A stretch of DNA of 64,000 nucleotides. Origin: Marinobacterium nitratireducens. Its GTDB lineage: Bacteria > Pseudomonadota > Gammaproteobacteria > Pseudomonadales > Balneatricaceae. The translations under genes and the position numbers were made by a program. The notes under the pieces are model-generated. The model saw nothing but the letters and a program-made list of their open reading frames with translations. It was not told where the DNA came from and did not search any database. Where the stretch lies: NCBI RefSeq assembly GCF_014645375.1, contig NZ_BMLT01000012.1, forward strand, positions 114,107-178,106, given 5' to 3'. Below, piece after piece: positions 1 through 9,190 of the stretch (position 1 is the first letter of the stretch; each line of letters begins with the position of its first letter).

Positions 1-1070
1 TTGTTGCAGGTAATACCGGCCCGCTCCAGCGCCTCCTCGACCTGATTGCCCTTGAGCCCCTTGGGACGCAGGTCCACCAGCATCAGGTGGGTATCGGTGC
101 CGCCGGTGACGATGTCGCAGCCACGCTCGACCATCACTTCGGCCAGCACGCGGGCATTGTCGACCACTCGCTCGATGTAGGCCTTGAATTCCGGCTGCAG
201 CGCCTCGCCGAACGCCACCGCCTTGGCGGCGATCACGTGCATCAGCGGCCCGCCCTGCAGGCCCGGGAACACCGCCGAGTTGATCTTCTTGCCGATCTCG
301 GCGTCGTTCGAGAGGATCATGCCGCCACGGGGACCGCGCAGGGTCTTGTGGGTGGTGGTGGTCACCACGTGGGCGTGGGGCAGCGGATCGGGATGCTGGC
401 CGGTAGCCACCAGGCCCGCGATGTGCGCCATGTCCACCATCAGGTAGGCGCCGACCTTGTCGGCGATGGTGCGAAAACGCGCGAAATCCAGCTGACGCGG
501 AATTGCCGAACCACCGGCGATGATCAGCTTCGGCTTGTGCTCTAGCGCCAGCTTTTCGACGGCATCGTAGTCGATACGCTGGGTATCCGGCGACACGCCG
601 TACTGCACCGCGTTGAACCATTTACCGGACAGCGCCGGACGCGCACCGTGGGTCAGGTGGCCGCCGGCGTCCAGCGACATGCCGAGGATGGTGTCGCCCG
701 GCTGCAGCAGCGCCAGCATCACGGCGCCATTGGCCTGGGCGCCGGAGTGCGGCTGCACGTTGACGTAATCGCAGCCGAACAGCTCCCGGGCGCGCTCGAT
801 GGCCAGCGCCTCGGCCTTGTCGACGTACTCGCAACCGCCGTAGTAGCGGCGTCCCGGGTAACCTTCGGCGTACTTGTTGGTGAGTACTGTGCCCTGCGCC
901 TGCATCACCGCTTTCGAGACGATGTTCTCGGAGGCGATCAGCTCGATCTGGTTGTCCTGGCGGCTGAACTCCTCGTCAACCGCCGCCTGCAGCGCGCTGT
1001 CCGCGTCTTTCAGGTCGCGGGTGAAGAAGGCCGCGCTTGCAGCATCACGGTAGAGGTCTTGCTTGCTCAT
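1..1070 (-). CDS. glyA: Serine hydroxymethyltransferase, 3' end cut by window edge
   Basis: PLP enzyme interconverting serine and glycine with tetrahydrofolate. The reverse-strand translation begins [11 protein letters not shown] and carries the family core: [15 protein letters not shown], the HSGAQAN stretch, the DMAHIAGL aspartate/histidine region and the PLP lysine in [14 protein letters not shown]. About 356 residues are present out of the usual 415-420; the C-terminus lies beyond base 1. It is followed upstream on the same strand by sdaA (108-bp gap), as in the Pseudomonas gcvH2-gcvP2-glyA2-sdaA-gcvT2 loci, so gcvP and gcvH probably lie just left of the window. This is probably the catabolic copy that links glycine cleavage to serine deamination; a second biosynthetic glyA elsewhere would be expected. 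Confidence 0.96.
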   Translation of the reverse strand, partial: MSKQDLYRDAASAAFFTRDLKDADSALQAAVDEEFSRQDNQIELIASENIVSKAVMQAQGTVLTNKYAEGYPGRRYYGGCEYVDKAEALAIERARELFGCDYVNVQPHSGAQANGAVMLALLQPGDTILGMSLDAGGHLTHGARPALSGKWFNAVQYGVSPDTQRIDYDAVEKLALEHKPKLIIAGGSAIPRQLDFARFRTIADKVGAYLMVDMAHIAGLVATGQHPDPLPHAHVVTTTTHKTLRGPRGGMILSNDAEIGKKINSAVFPGLQGGPLMHVIAAKAVAFGEALQPEFKAYIERVVDNARVLAEVMVERGCDIVTGGTDTHLMLVDLRPKGLKGNQVEEALERAGITCN

Positions 1071-1177
1071 GGCTCGATATTCTCTCGCTTCGGTGATACC
1101 CACCCGGCCGCCGGGGCCGGAGACCATGACGTGCGGACAACAACCGTCGCCCGCGACGCCACCTGTTCACAATATAC

Positions 1178-2566
1178 TCAGCAGGCCACCACGTTGACCG
1201 CCAGACCGCCGGTCGAGGTTTCCTTGTACTTGTCCTGCATGTCGAGTCCGGTCTGGCGCATGGTTTCGATCACGCTGTCGAGGGAGACGTGGTGCTCCCC
1301 GGTGCCGCGCAGCGCCAGCCGCGCGGCATTGATCGCCTTGACCGCGCCCATGGTGTTGCGCTCGATGCAGGGCACCTGCACCAGCCCGCCGATCGGGTCG
1401 CAGGTCAGACCCAGGTTATGCTCCATGCCGATTTCGGCGGCATTCTCGACCTGCTCGATGGTGCCGCCGAGCACCGCGCACAGTGCCCCCGCCGCCATCG
1501 AGCAGGCAACGCCTATCTCGCCCTGGCAGCCGACTTCGGCAGCGGATATCGAAGCGTTCTGCTTGTACAGCATGCCAATTGCCGCGGCGGTGATCAGAAA
1601 CGTCTTGACGCCCTCGATATTGCTGCCGGGTATAAAGCGATCGTAGTAGGCCAGCACCGCCGGAATCACGCCGGCGGCACCGTTGGTCGGCGCGGTGACC
1701 ACGCGACCGCCGGCGGCATTCTCCTCGTTCACCGCCATGGCGTACAGATTGATCCAGTCCATCACCGTCAGATGGTCCTGCAGACTGCGCTCGGGATGCT
1801 TGACCAGGTCCTGCCACAGCAGGTGCGCACGCCGCTTGACGTGCAGACCGCCCGGCAGCTCGCCCTGATGCTCGCAACCCTGACGAATGCAGTCGTCCAT
1901 CACCTTCCAGATATTCAGCAACCCCTGGTGGATCTCCTCGTCGGAGTGCCGGATACGCTCGTTCTCCAGCACCAGCTCGGCGATGCTCAGCCCCGCCTCT
2001 CTGGCGCGCGCCAGCAATTCGACGGCGTTGCGAAACGGATAGGGCTGAACCGGGCCTTCGGTGTCCGGTGCGCCACGGCCCTGCTCGTCCGCTTCGGCAT
2101 CGCTGAGCACGAAGCCGCCACCGACGGAATAATAGACATTGCTGTAAAAGATGAGACCGGCGTCGTCGAGCGCGTCGAGGCGCATGCCGTTGGGGTGTTT
2201 GGGAAGCGACTCGCCGAAATGGAATTTCAGATGCGCGCTCTCGACGAAGGCGATCTCCCGCTCGCCACCAAGCAACAATGCACCGCTGTCACGAATCCGG
2301 CTGACGTACTCCGGAATCAGGGCGGCATCGACGCTGTCCGGCTTCTCGCCGAGCAGACCGACCAGCACCGCGGTATCGGTGGCGTGCCCCTTGCCGGTCA
2401 TCGCCAGGGAGCCGTACAGGCTGATCCGCACGCCCTGAACGCGCTCCAGGGCATCGCTCTGCCTGAGCTCTTCGATAAAGCGGTTGGCGGCGACCATGGG
2501 GCCGACGGTGTGCGATGAAGACGGCCCCACACCTATCTTGAACAGATCGAAAATGCTTAGTGACAT
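1178..2566 (-). CDS. sdaA: L-serine ammonia-lyase (iron-sulfur L-serine dehydratase)
   Basis: Converts L-serine to pyruvate and ammonia with an oxygen-sensitive [4Fe-4S] cluster. The N-terminus [24 protein letters not shown] is the family signature; cluster cysteines are visible in [12 protein letters not shown] and [14 protein letters not shown]. The length of 462 aa is normal for the one-chain bacterial form. The open frame extends upstream to 2695, but the start at 2566 is preferred because it gives the conserved N-terminus and has a GGGAGGCGATTC ribosome site directly before it. It lies upstream of glyA on the same strand, so glycine can be converted to serine and then to pyruvate. A 16-bp palindrome about 210 bp upstream, shared with gcvT, suggests control by the divergent XRE-cupin regulator. 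Confidence 0.96.
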   Translation of the reverse strand: MSLSIFDLFKIGVGPSSSHTVGPMVAANRFIEELRQSDALERVQGVRISLYGSLAMTGKGHATDTAVLVGLLGEKPDSVDAALIPEYVSRIRDSGALLLGGEREIAFVESAHLKFHFGESLPKHPNGMRLDALDDAGLIFYSNVYYSVGGGFVLSDAEADEQGRGAPDTEGPVQPYPFRNAVELLARAREAGLSIAELVLENERIRHSDEEIHQGLLNIWKVMDDCIRQGCEHQGELPGGLHVKRRAHLLWQDLVKHPERSLQDHLTVMDWINLYAMAVNEENAAGGRVVTAPTNGAAGVIPAVLAYYDRFIPGSNIEGVKTFLITAAAIGMLYKQNASISAAEVGCQGEIGVACSMAAGALCAVLGGTIEQVENAAEIGMEHNLGLTCDPIGGLVQVPCIERNTMGAVKAINAARLALRGTGEHHVSLDSVIETMRQTGLDMQDKYKETSTGGLAVNVVAC

Positions 2567-2772
2567 GAATCGCCTCCCATCCGCAAACCGCAGCACAGTG
2601 CAGCCGTAAGAGCCATTCAGAGATGACCGCAGCCGCAGGACACACAGCACGACACGCCTTCGGAAAAACGCTATTCGCGTTACCGGACGCGTCACTAAAA
2701 ACGTAGCGCGTTTTCGGCATCCCCGTTGACTGCTGCAAGACTAGCAACAGAGTTTCCACGTTTCAACACAAA

Positions 2773-2788
2773 ATTTCCTATTGGAAAC
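2773..2788. promoter_or_regulatory. Palindromic operator in the sdaA / XRE-cupin regulator divergent promoter
   Basis: ATTTCCTATTGGAAAC: arms TTTCC and GGAAA around a TATT spacer. The same element lies before gcvT (3912-3927) and, with one arm mismatch and a different spacer, before the alanine/glycine symporter (17639-17654). A further half-site GTTTCC lies at 2752-2757. The site is seen in sequence; assignment to the adjacent XRE-cupin protein is inference. Confidence 0.6.
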
Positions 2789-2963
2789 TTACATTCACGA
2801 TCCGGCGCCCAACCCGCGGGCAGGCGCCTTTCTTTCCATCAATACGGGCGTTGTGTAGTATCGGGGAAAAACGAATCGCCGGATCATCAAAATCCTGGCA
2901 CAACGCGACACCGCGCCCCCCCGGCCGGCCTGTCGCCACGAAGCGGAATCCAGGAGTTCAGCC

Positions 2964-3602
2964 ATGCCCGATCAACCCCGCTTCCTGCAAAGACGGGAAC
3001 ACCAGGAAATCGAGATTAGCCGAGGCGACTCGCGTGAGGCCACGGTCGAACCGCTGCAGCTGGGCAAGCGCGTTCGGGAAATCCGTCTGAGTCAGAACCT
3101 GACACTGGAAGAAGCCAGCAAGCGCACGGGACTTGCACGCTCCACGCTTTCCAAGATCGAGAACGAGCAGATCTCGCCGACCTTCACCGCCGTCCAGAAG
3201 CTCGTCCAGGGACTGGGCATCGACATACCCCAGCTGTTCACCCAGCCAAGACAGAGCCGCAGCAGCGGCGGGCGCCGGGACATCACGCGCAGCGGTGAAG
3301 GCAAGCCCCACCCGACGCCGACCTACGAACACGAAATGCTGGCCGACCAGCTCACCAACAAGCGGATGATTCCGTACCGTACCACGGTGCGGGCCCGCAG
3401 CTTCGACGAGTACGGCGACTGGGTCCGCCATAATGGCGAAGAGCTACTCTACGTGATTTCGGGAAGCATCCGCTTCTACACCGAATTCTACGAGCCCATC
3501 GAACTCCATGAGGGCGACAGCGCCTACTACGACTGCGAGATGGGACACGCACTGGTGTCCACCAGCGAAGAGGACGCGGTGATTCTTTGGGTGACCGCCT
3601 GA
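2964..3602 (+). CDS. XRE-family regulator with C-terminal cupin domain
   Basis: Transcription factor of 212 aa. Residues about 34-88 form a Cro/C1-type helix-turn-helix (LGKRVREIRLSQNLTLEEAS and TGLARSTLSKIENEQISPT), and residues about 135-210 form a small cupin ligand domain (NGEELLYVISGSIRFYTEFY, LHEGDSAYYDCEMGHAL). This architecture is common in regulators that sense small amino acids or amines. The gene is divergent from sdaA-glyA and precedes gcvT on the same strand, so it is the obvious candidate regulator of serine/glycine catabolism, possibly binding the shared TTTCC-N4-GGAAA palindrome. The start at 2964 lies close behind CAGGAG (2950-2955). Its ligand cannot be read from the sequence; glycine or serine is an inference. 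Confidence 0.9.
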   Translation: MPDQPRFLQRREHQEIEISRGDSREATVEPLQLGKRVREIRLSQNLTLEEASKRTGLARSTLSKIENEQISPTFTAVQKLVQGLGIDIPQLFTQPRQSRSSGGRRDITRSGEGKPHPTPTYEHEMLADQLTNKRMIPYRTTVRARSFDEYGDWVRHNGEELLYVISGSIRFYTEFYEPIELHEGDSAYYDCEMGHALVSTSEEDAVILWVTA

Positions 3603-3911
3603 GAAAGATCGGTGACGCGTTAAGCGTGTTACCGCTTTCCACGTCTCCACCGAGTGCAATCCCGACACCAGTCGCTCTGTAATGCGCTCGATTTGACGGG
3701 TTCCCTGGAAAGCGCTCCTGCATTTTAAGGCCGGCCGCGTCCGGCATTTCCACCGTCCCTGACGGTTTCGCGACGCCCAAACCCAGTGCCATCCGGATCG
3801 GATATGCCACTGCATCGCTCTACCCATCCTCTGATGCGACACTCTGCTGCCCCGCTGCGACACCGAAGGTCTATTTTTATATTGCAATCACGGATACGTT
3901 CCGCTACTTTC
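3603..3911. other. Leader region between the XRE-cupin gene and gcvT
   Basis: About 400 bases separate the regulator from gcvT. The 3' part holds the shared palindrome (listed separately) and an AT-rich stretch before it (3868-3900) that could contain the gcvT promoter. I looked for a tandem glycine riboswitch here and did not see its conserved core. No ORF with family-like sequence was found. Confidence 0.4.
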
Positions 3912-3927
3912 GTTTCCTATTGGAAAC
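3912..3927. promoter_or_regulatory. Palindromic operator upstream of gcvT
   Basis: GTTTCCTATTGGAAAC: perfect 6-bp arms, TATT spacer, 86 bp before the gcvT start. It differs from the sdaA-side copy by one outer base and shares its flanking CTT on the right, so the pair is unlikely to be chance. Probable binding site for the XRE-cupin protein encoded just upstream (inference). Confidence 0.62.
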
Positions 3928-4012
3928 TTGATCCACCGAAACGTCACCACCACTGAGGCAACGGCCTTGCGGTTGGCGACGCGGACCGACTAAGACTCAA
4001 CGGAGGCATTCC

Positions 4013-5143
4013 ATGGCAGAACAACAGACCGGCGACCTGCTGAAAACCCCGCTCTATGATCTTCACCTGGAACTGGGTGCCAAGATGGTCCCCTTCGCGG
4101 GCTACGAGATGCCGGTACAGTACCCGCTTGGCGTCAAGAAAGAGCATCTCCAGACCCGCGAACAGGCTGGCCTGTTCGACGTGTCTCACATGGGTCAGGT
4201 GCTGCTGACGGGCGAAGGCGCGGCTGCCATGCTGGAGTCCCTGGTACCCGTCGATATCATCGACCTGCCTGCCGGCAAACAGCGTTATGCCCTCTTTACC
4301 AATAATGAAGGCGGTATTCTCGACGATCTGATGGTCACCAACTACGGCGACTGCCTCTATGTTGTCGTCAACGCTGCCTGCAAGGCTCAGGATATCGCCC
4401 ACATGCGCGCCCATCTGACCGATGGCGTCGAACTGACGGAGCTGAATGATCGCGCTCTGGTCGCGCTGCAGGGCCCCAAAGCCGCCGAAGCCCTGAGCCG
4501 CCTGGCTCCCGAAGTCGCCGAGATGGTGTTCATGGACTCGCGTCGCATGAAGATCGACGGCGTGGACTGCTTCGTCAGCCGCTCCGGCTACACCGGCGAA
4601 GACGGCTTCGAAATTTCCATCCCGAGCAGCGACGCCGTGCGCCTGACCCGCCTGATGCTGGACCAGCCCGAAGTCGAAGCCATCGGCCTTGGCGCCCGCG
4701 ACTCCCTGCGCCTGGAATCTGGCCTGTGTCTGTACGGGCACGACATCGACACCACCACCACCCCGATCGAAGCCAGCCTGATCTGGGCGATCTCCAAGTC
4801 CCGTCGCGCCGACGGCGCCCGTGCAGGCGGCTTCCCGGGCGCCGAGATCGTGCTCGGCCAGATCGCCAGCAAGGACTGCGCCCGCAAGCGCGTCGGTCTG
4901 ATCGGCGAGGGACGGGCACCGGTGCGCGAGGGCACCGAACTGTTCGACGCCGATGGCAACAACATCGGCCGCGTCACCTCCGGCACCTTCGGACCGAGCG
5001 CCAGTGCCTCCATCGCCATGGGTTACGTCGCAACGGCGTTCAGTCCGCTGGAGACCGTCGTTTACGCCGAAGTCCGCGGCAAGAAACTGCCGATGACCGT
5101 CAGCAGGATGCCGTTCGTCGAGCAGCGCTACTACCGCGGCTGA
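4013..5143 (+). CDS. gcvT: Glycine cleavage system aminomethyltransferase (T protein)
   Basis: Transfers the methylene group from aminomethyl-lipoyl H protein to tetrahydrofolate and releases ammonia. The 376 aa sequence shows the full T-protein fold: LGAKMVPFAGYEMPVQYP near the N-terminus, GLFDVSHMGQ, the folate-binding SGYTGEDGFEI and LGARDSLRLESGLCLYGHD in the middle, and a C-terminal GRVTSGTFGPS barrel segment. Length is normal. The start follows an AACGGAGG ribosome site. It is separated from gcvP/gcvH (presumed left of the window) but belongs to the same pathway as glyA and sdaA, as in Pseudomonas gcvT2. Regulation is probably through the palindrome at 3912-3927. An unknown ORF follows 20 bp downstream and is likely co-transcribed. 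Confidence 0.96.
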   Translation: MAEQQTGDLLKTPLYDLHLELGAKMVPFAGYEMPVQYPLGVKKEHLQTREQAGLFDVSHMGQVLLTGEGAAAMLESLVPVDIIDLPAGKQRYALFTNNEGGILDDLMVTNYGDCLYVVVNAACKAQDIAHMRAHLTDGVELTELNDRALVALQGPKAAEALSRLAPEVAEMVFMDSRRMKIDGVDCFVSRSGYTGEDGFEISIPSSDAVRLTRLMLDQPEVEAIGLGARDSLRLESGLCLYGHDIDTTTTPIEASLIWAISKSRRADGARAGGFPGAEIVLGQIASKDCARKRVGLIGEGRAPVREGTELFDADGNNIGRVTSGTFGPSASASIAMGYVATAFSPLETVVYAEVRGKKLPMTVSRMPFVEQRYYRG

Positions 5144-5163
5144 GTTCAGGGGAGACAGGGCCC

Positions 5164-5706
5164 ATGCAGACTGCTTTTGCGACCCCCGGCAGCACCAACC
5201 CGCTGGTCCACCTCGAACTCAGACGCCGCCTGACGGACTCCGGCATGCGCCTGGAGCTGTCCGAGCAGCCTCTGGTCAGCGAGCTGGCGCTGGAGGTCGA
5301 CGCCGACGAGGCGTTGCTGATTGCGCTGGGAGAACTGCTGATGATCGATCAGCCGCTGCGGGTTCAGGCCATCGCCCACTGCGCCGACCTGACCCTGCTT
5401 TGGCTCGACAACCGGCATTGGCTGCTGCTGCCGACACCGGGCGACGAGCGAGCGGCGGCCGAGCGGCTGTCCGCCCGGCTCTTGCCCGACGCCGTTCGCG
5501 AAGACGGGGAAAAGCTGCAGCTGTCCGATGCCTGGCTGAGCGAGCTGCCGGACAGCTTCCAGCTCTGGCAAAGCACCGCGGGCGCCCTGCCGGTCGGCAG
5601 CAGCGCCAGCCACCCGGTAATCGTGCCCGGCGGCGACGAACACTACCAGCTGCTGGTCAGGCGGGCCGGCGCCGAGCTGTTGCAGCGCTGGCTTCAACCC
5701 CACTGA
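5164..5706 (+). CDS. Conserved-looking protein of unknown function, co-transcribed with gcvT
   Basis: A 180 aa soluble protein I do not recognise. It starts 20 bp after the gcvT stop behind GGGGAGACAGG, so it is probably in the same operon and translated efficiently. No signal peptide, membrane helix or cysteine cluster is visible; it is rich in Leu, Ala and acidic residues, with a HWLLLPTPGDERAAAERL stretch in the middle. Operon position suggests a role in glycine/one-carbon metabolism or in T-protein function, but the sequence does not show one. Length and placement recall small accessory subunits such as sarcosine oxidase gamma, but no motif supports that. Confidence 0.75.
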   Translation: MQTAFATPGSTNPLVHLELRRRLTDSGMRLELSEQPLVSELALEVDADEALLIALGELLMIDQPLRVQAIAHCADLTLLWLDNRHWLLLPTPGDERAAAERLSARLLPDAVREDGEKLQLSDAWLSELPDSFQLWQSTAGALPVGSSASHPVIVPGGDEHYQLLVRRAGAELLQRWLQPH

Positions 5707-5711
5707 CACTC

Positions 5712-5737
5712 AGGTGCCGGCCTCCGGGCCGGCGCCT
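5712..5737 (+). terminator. Stem-loop after the gcvT operon
   Basis: GC-rich hairpin with arms GGTGCCGGCC and GGCCGGCGCC-type pairing six bases after the stop codon. The T-tract is weak (TGTCGTT), so termination is plausible but not certain. Confidence 0.4.
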
Positions 5738-6017
5738 GTCGTTCATGCCCCGTTCAAGCGATATGCGCCAGAGTCACGGGATGGTTTCCAGCGCCACGCC
5801 ATGACTCCGGCCTTGCTAACGCGGAGATTCGAAGGTACATTAAATCCGCTTTATGCATCACGAGAAGGGCTGACGTCCTCGCCAACCTGCCAACCTGGGC
5901 AAGGTGGTTGCCGCCAAGCGGCGATGCGGTCGATACCGACAATCAAACAGGTATCCGCAGTCAAAACGTCAGCTCCACGGACAGCCTTCGCGGCACGCGA
6001 AGACAGAGGAGCACGAC

Positions 6018-6350
6018 ATGTTCGAAGCACACTTTCATACTTTTCCGGAACAACCGGCCTTCAGCGATTTCAGCCCGCCGAGCCTGACCCGGCGCCTGCG
6101 CAGCCATCGCCACCAGTGCCCCGTTCACGCCTGGGCGGCCCACGGCAAACGCAAGGACGAGGCCGGCATCGCGCAGCCGCACTGGTTTGTCTACATCGAG
6201 TACTGCCGCCATGACGGCGCGCGCGAGTGGGTGCTTATCGAGCGCCCGTGCAGCACCGACCTGGACGAGCTTTTCGCCGCGGCACAGTGGCGCGAACTTC
6301 CCCGAATCGACCCCGCCGGCACCCGGGCCTGGCTGGACAAGGACGACTGA
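6018..6350 (+). CDS. Small protein of unknown function (110 aa)
   Basis: Predicted cytosolic protein, MFEAHFHTFPEQPAFSDFS at the N-terminus, rich in His, Arg, Trp and acidic residues, with QPHWFVYIEYCRHDGAREWV in the middle. The start is chosen because AGAGGAG lies 8 bases before it; the open frame extends further upstream without a good ribosome site. It stands alone, convergent with the GumN-like gene, after about 310 bases without a gene (5707-6017) in which only a possible gcvT-operon terminator is seen. Its codon use resembles neighbouring genes, which supports it being real. Function unknown. Confidence 0.65.
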   Translation: MFEAHFHTFPEQPAFSDFSPPSLTRRLRSHRHQCPVHAWAAHGKRKDEAGIAQPHWFVYIEYCRHDGAREWVLIERPCSTDLDELFAAAQWRELPRIDPAGTRAWLDKDD

Positions 6351-6398
6351 CCGGGACCGAATGGCGCCGCAGAACGGTCATGGTCGTGCCCGGACGGG

Positions 6399-7286
6399 TC
6401 ATGGTCTGAACAACTCGACACTGACACCCTGTTCGTCGCGCAGCATCTGCAGCAGGCCGTCGGGCCCGACCAGGTGCGCCGCGCCGACCAGGACCAGCTC
6501 GGTTGGCCCGGACGCAACCAGCGCCTGCAACGTCGGCCACCAGAGCGCATTGCGCTCCACCAGCAACTGCTCGTACACCGGCGGATAACCCTGCAGCTCA
6601 TCCACCAGCAGACGCTCGAGTTCGGCCTCGTCGCCGGCTCTCCAGGCCGCGATCAGCGGCGATAACAGCGACTCGCTGGACTCGAACTCCTCGATCATCT
6701 GGCGCAGAAAAGCATCGGCGTCTTCGGCCCCCATACCGATCAGATACCCCAGATGCTGCTCCAGCGGCTCAAGCCCGGAGGTCGGCTTCTCGTCGACGGC
6801 GGCCCGCCGGTACAGCTGCAGGTCGACCCCCTCCTCGGTCGCCCCGAGACGCGCCATTTCGACGCCCAACAGCGTCAGCACCACCCCGCCGGGACGCAGC
6901 ATATCGAGCATTTCCGGCGCCAGACCGCGGCTGCGAGCAAAGTCGCTCAACGCCTCCCAGGTGCCGGGCGTCACCCGATCCGAAATCCGCTGCCCGTCCG
7001 GGGCTTGCAGATAACGGGCCAGCAACAGCTGGGTGGCCGGATTCATCAGCGTCGCCAGGTCGGTTTCGAACACCAGCGCGTCGGCCTGCGCGTAAGCGAT
7101 GTCATAGGCATCCGGCAACGGCAGATCCTGAGGCCTGAGCAGGTGCACGGTACCGGCCAGAAACAGTTCACTGCCGCCGCTGCCCGTCACGCGCCAGATC
7201 GAGGCGTCGGCCAGCAACAGCGTTGACGAGAGCGTCAGCAGACCCGCCAAAAGGCCGCTCAGATACCGTTTACCCGGGGATCTCAT
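6399..7286 (-). CDS. TraB/GumN-family protein, probably exported
   Basis: The 295 aa product has an N-terminal signal-like segment (KRYLSGLLAGLLTLSSTLLLADA) followed by the GumN family opening IWRVTGSGGSELFLAGTVHLL, where the GT-H motif matches the proposed metal-dependent Tiki/TraB hydrolase fold, and a C-terminal ELVLVGAAHLVGPDGLLQML motif with the second G-x-x-H. Members are poorly characterised; related Tiki proteins are metalloproteases. The start has GAGGAG before it. It lies 9 bases downstream of the D,D-carboxypeptidase gene on the same strand, so the two are probably one operon with an envelope role. Confidence 0.85.
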   Translation of the reverse strand: MRSPGKRYLSGLLAGLLTLSSTLLLADASIWRVTGSGGSELFLAGTVHLLRPQDLPLPDAYDIAYAQADALVFETDLATLMNPATQLLLARYLQAPDGQRISDRVTPGTWEALSDFARSRGLAPEMLDMLRPGGVVLTLLGVEMARLGATEEGVDLQLYRRAAVDEKPTSGLEPLEQHLGYLIGMGAEDADAFLRQMIEEFESSESLLSPLIAAWRAGDEAELERLLVDELQGYPPVYEQLLVERNALWWPTLQALVASGPTELVLVGAAHLVGPDGLLQMLRDEQGVSVELFRP

Positions 7287-7295
7287 ACTCGCTCC

Positions 7296-8513
7296 TCAGC
7301 GCTTGCCGTAACCCGGCAGATTCATCACCACAGGCGGCTGTGCGACGCAGTCGATATTGCGCGCCCGCAGTTGCAGGCACACCTTCCCGACATTGTCGGG
7401 ACGATAGCCGATCAGCAGCGCCTTCCAGGACGTCCCCCTTTCCATGTCACGCTCAAGCAACAGCGCGCGACCGCGCGGCAGGGCGCCGAGCTGGGCGCGC
7501 GCCCTGGCGATGGCGCGATTGCCCTCCCCGCGACTGCCGTATATGCCCAGCAGCACACCCCAGCTTTTGATCGGCCAGACCGACCCTGACGAGGCACGGG
7601 CCACCGAACCGCCGCACACCGAGGGTCCCAGCACCACCGGCGCCGGCCCCGTCGCATGCGCGGGCCTCGCGTCGAGCGGCGACCCTGCCCCGCCGGTTGC
7701 GCCGAAGCCCCGGTCGAGCAGCGCCCTCGCCTCCCGGTTGCGACTGTTACGATCTTCGGCGCCGAGCACCACCGCGATGAGCCGACGCCCATCGCGTCTT
7801 GCCGTTGCCACCAGGTTGTAGCCGGAGCCGCAGGTAAAACCGGTCTTGAGGCCGTCTGCACCGGCATACTGTCCGAGAATGGCATTGTGCGTGCTGTGGC
7901 TCGCGCCGTTGAACACGAAGGAGCGGGTGGCGAACACATCGGTATGGCCGGGAAAGTCGCGGTACAGTCGCTGCGCCAGAATCGCCATATCCCTTGCCGT
8001 GGTCACCTGAGCGCTGTCCGGCAGACCGGAAGCATTGCGAAAACGGGTATCGCGCATGCCCAGCGCCGCCGCCTTGGCCGTCATCCGCTCGGCGAACGCC
8101 GCTTCGCTGTCGGCAAGGGCTTCCGCCAGCACCACCGCCACATCGTTAGACGATATCGTCGCCAGCGCCTTTATGGCCTGACTGACGCTGATACGGGATC
8201 CGCTGCCAAGCCCCAGCTTGACCGCGGGCTGGGCCGCGGCATGGGACGACACCTTCAGTTGCTGAGCCGGCTTGAGCCGCCCCTCGTCCAGCGCCTCAAA
8301 GGTGAGGTAAAGGGTCATCAGCTTGGCCAGCGAGGCGGGATACCAGAGCCGGTCGCTCGCGCGTGCATGCAGCACGCGCCCGCTGCCGACGTCCAGCAGC
8401 AGCAGTGGCGGGGACAGGTCAGGCGCTGCGGCGACGGGAAGTCCGCACATCAGGACAATCAGCAGGACACAACCGCCGGACCGCCATGCGGATTTCGGGG
8501 CTCGGGCAACCAT
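7296..8513 (-). CDS. D-alanyl-D-alanine carboxypeptidase (PBP5/6 type) with C-terminal SPOR-like domain
   Basis: Peptidoglycan D,D-carboxypeptidase, peptidase family S11. A signal peptide (residues 1-30, ending VAAA) leads to the three catalytic motifs: SLAK at 61-64, SSN at 121-123 and KTG at 223-225. After the enzyme domain comes a Ala/Pro/Gly-rich linker and, at about residues 320-395, a SPOR-like segment (SWGVLLGIYGSRGEGNRAIA, then WKALLIGYRPDN...ARNIDC), which in other proteins binds denuded septal glycan. The usual C-terminal amphipathic anchor of PBP5 is absent. The frame is open to a TTG at 8573, but 8513 gives a proper signal peptide. Family is clear; the SPOR call is by eye. Confidence 0.9.
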   Translation of the reverse strand: MVARAPKSAWRSGGCVLLIVLMCGLPVAAAPDLSPPLLLLDVGSGRVLHARASDRLWYPASLAKLMTLYLTFEALDEGRLKPAQQLKVSSHAAAQPAVKLGLGSGSRISVSQAIKALATISSNDVAVVLAEALADSEAAFAERMTAKAAALGMRDTRFRNASGLPDSAQVTTARDMAILAQRLYRDFPGHTDVFATRSFVFNGASHSTHNAILGQYAGADGLKTGFTCGSGYNLVATARRDGRRLIAVVLGAEDRNSRNREARALLDRGFGATGGAGSPLDARPAHATGPAPVVLGPSVCGGSVARASSGSVWPIKSWGVLLGIYGSRGEGNRAIARARAQLGALPRGRALLLERDMERGTSWKALLIGYRPDNVGKVCLQLRARNIDCVAQPPVVMNLPGYGKR

Positions 8514-8593
8514 GGCGCCAGTCGGTAAGGTTGTACAGTCAATACAGAACAACGATAGGCCAAGACGGCCCAAACCGACAGCACGGGCAGTAT

Positions 8594-8998
8594 TCAGTCT
8601 CGCGGTATCGCGCGCTTGACGCCCGACTCGTCGATGGCAACGAAGGTGAAGGCCGCCTCCGTGACCTTGAAGCGCGGGTCGCTGTCACCACCGTGACAGC
8701 CTCTTGGCCGAACCCAGACCTCGAGCCTGAGCGTCACCGAGGTGGTGCCAAGCCGCACCCGGGAGCCGTAGCAGCAGACGACATCGCCGACCTGGACCGG
8801 TCGGATGAACTTCATCGAGTCGACGGCGATGGTCACCACCGGCCCCTGGGCGATTTCCTGCGCCCGGATACCGCCGGCAATGTCCATCTGGGACATGATC
8901 CAGCCGCCGAAGATATCACCGTTCGGATTGGTGTCGCCGGGCATGGCAAGGGTACGCAACAACAGTTCACCCCTGGGTTTCTCGACTGTCTCGGTCAT
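8594..8998 (-). CDS. yciA: Acyl-CoA thioesterase, YciA family
   Basis: Hotdog-fold hydrolase of short and medium acyl-CoAs. The 134 aa product shows the family landmarks RTLAMPGDTNPNGDIFGGWI (catalytic Asn/Asp region), DMxAG-like MDIAGGIRAQ, DSMKFIRPVQVGDVV and a C-terminal TEAAFTFVAIDESG. Length matches YciA (about 132 aa). The start at 8998 was preferred over 9130 because the extension is not family-like. It lies 80 bases upstream of the carboxypeptidase on the same strand and is divergent from deaD. Confidence 0.93.
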   Translation of the reverse strand: MTETVEKPRGELLLRTLAMPGDTNPNGDIFGGWIMSQMDIAGGIRAQEIAQGPVVTIAVDSMKFIRPVQVGDVVCCYGSRVRLGTTSVTLRLEVWVRPRGCHGGDSDPRFKVTEAAFTFVAIDESGVKRAIPRD

Positions 8999-9107
8999 CT
9001 CGGTCTCCGTCTGACGATTGGCGCAATTATAACTGCCGGAAACCAACTCGTCCCACCGTGCAGCGGCGCCAACAGCGACTATAATGGACGACGGCGCGAA
9101 AAACATA

Positions 9108-9113
9108 TATAAT
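9108..9113 (+). promoter_or_regulatory. Candidate -10 element for deaD
   Basis: TATAAT in an AT-rich island (CATATATAATTTG) 78 bp before the deaD start, leaving a roughly 70-base leader. No convincing -35 box is visible, so this is tentative. Confidence 0.35.
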
Positions 9114-9190
9114 TTGCGCCCTTTTTCCACCTTTTGGCTCGGCAGCCTTCTGTTGCCGCCGCCTTCCTAGCTTCACAGGTACCTTTTTCT

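Noticed and set aside
3603..4012. Glycine riboswitch before gcvT
   Set aside because: Looked for the tandem aptamer core by eye and did not find it; the shared palindrome is a better regulatory candidate.
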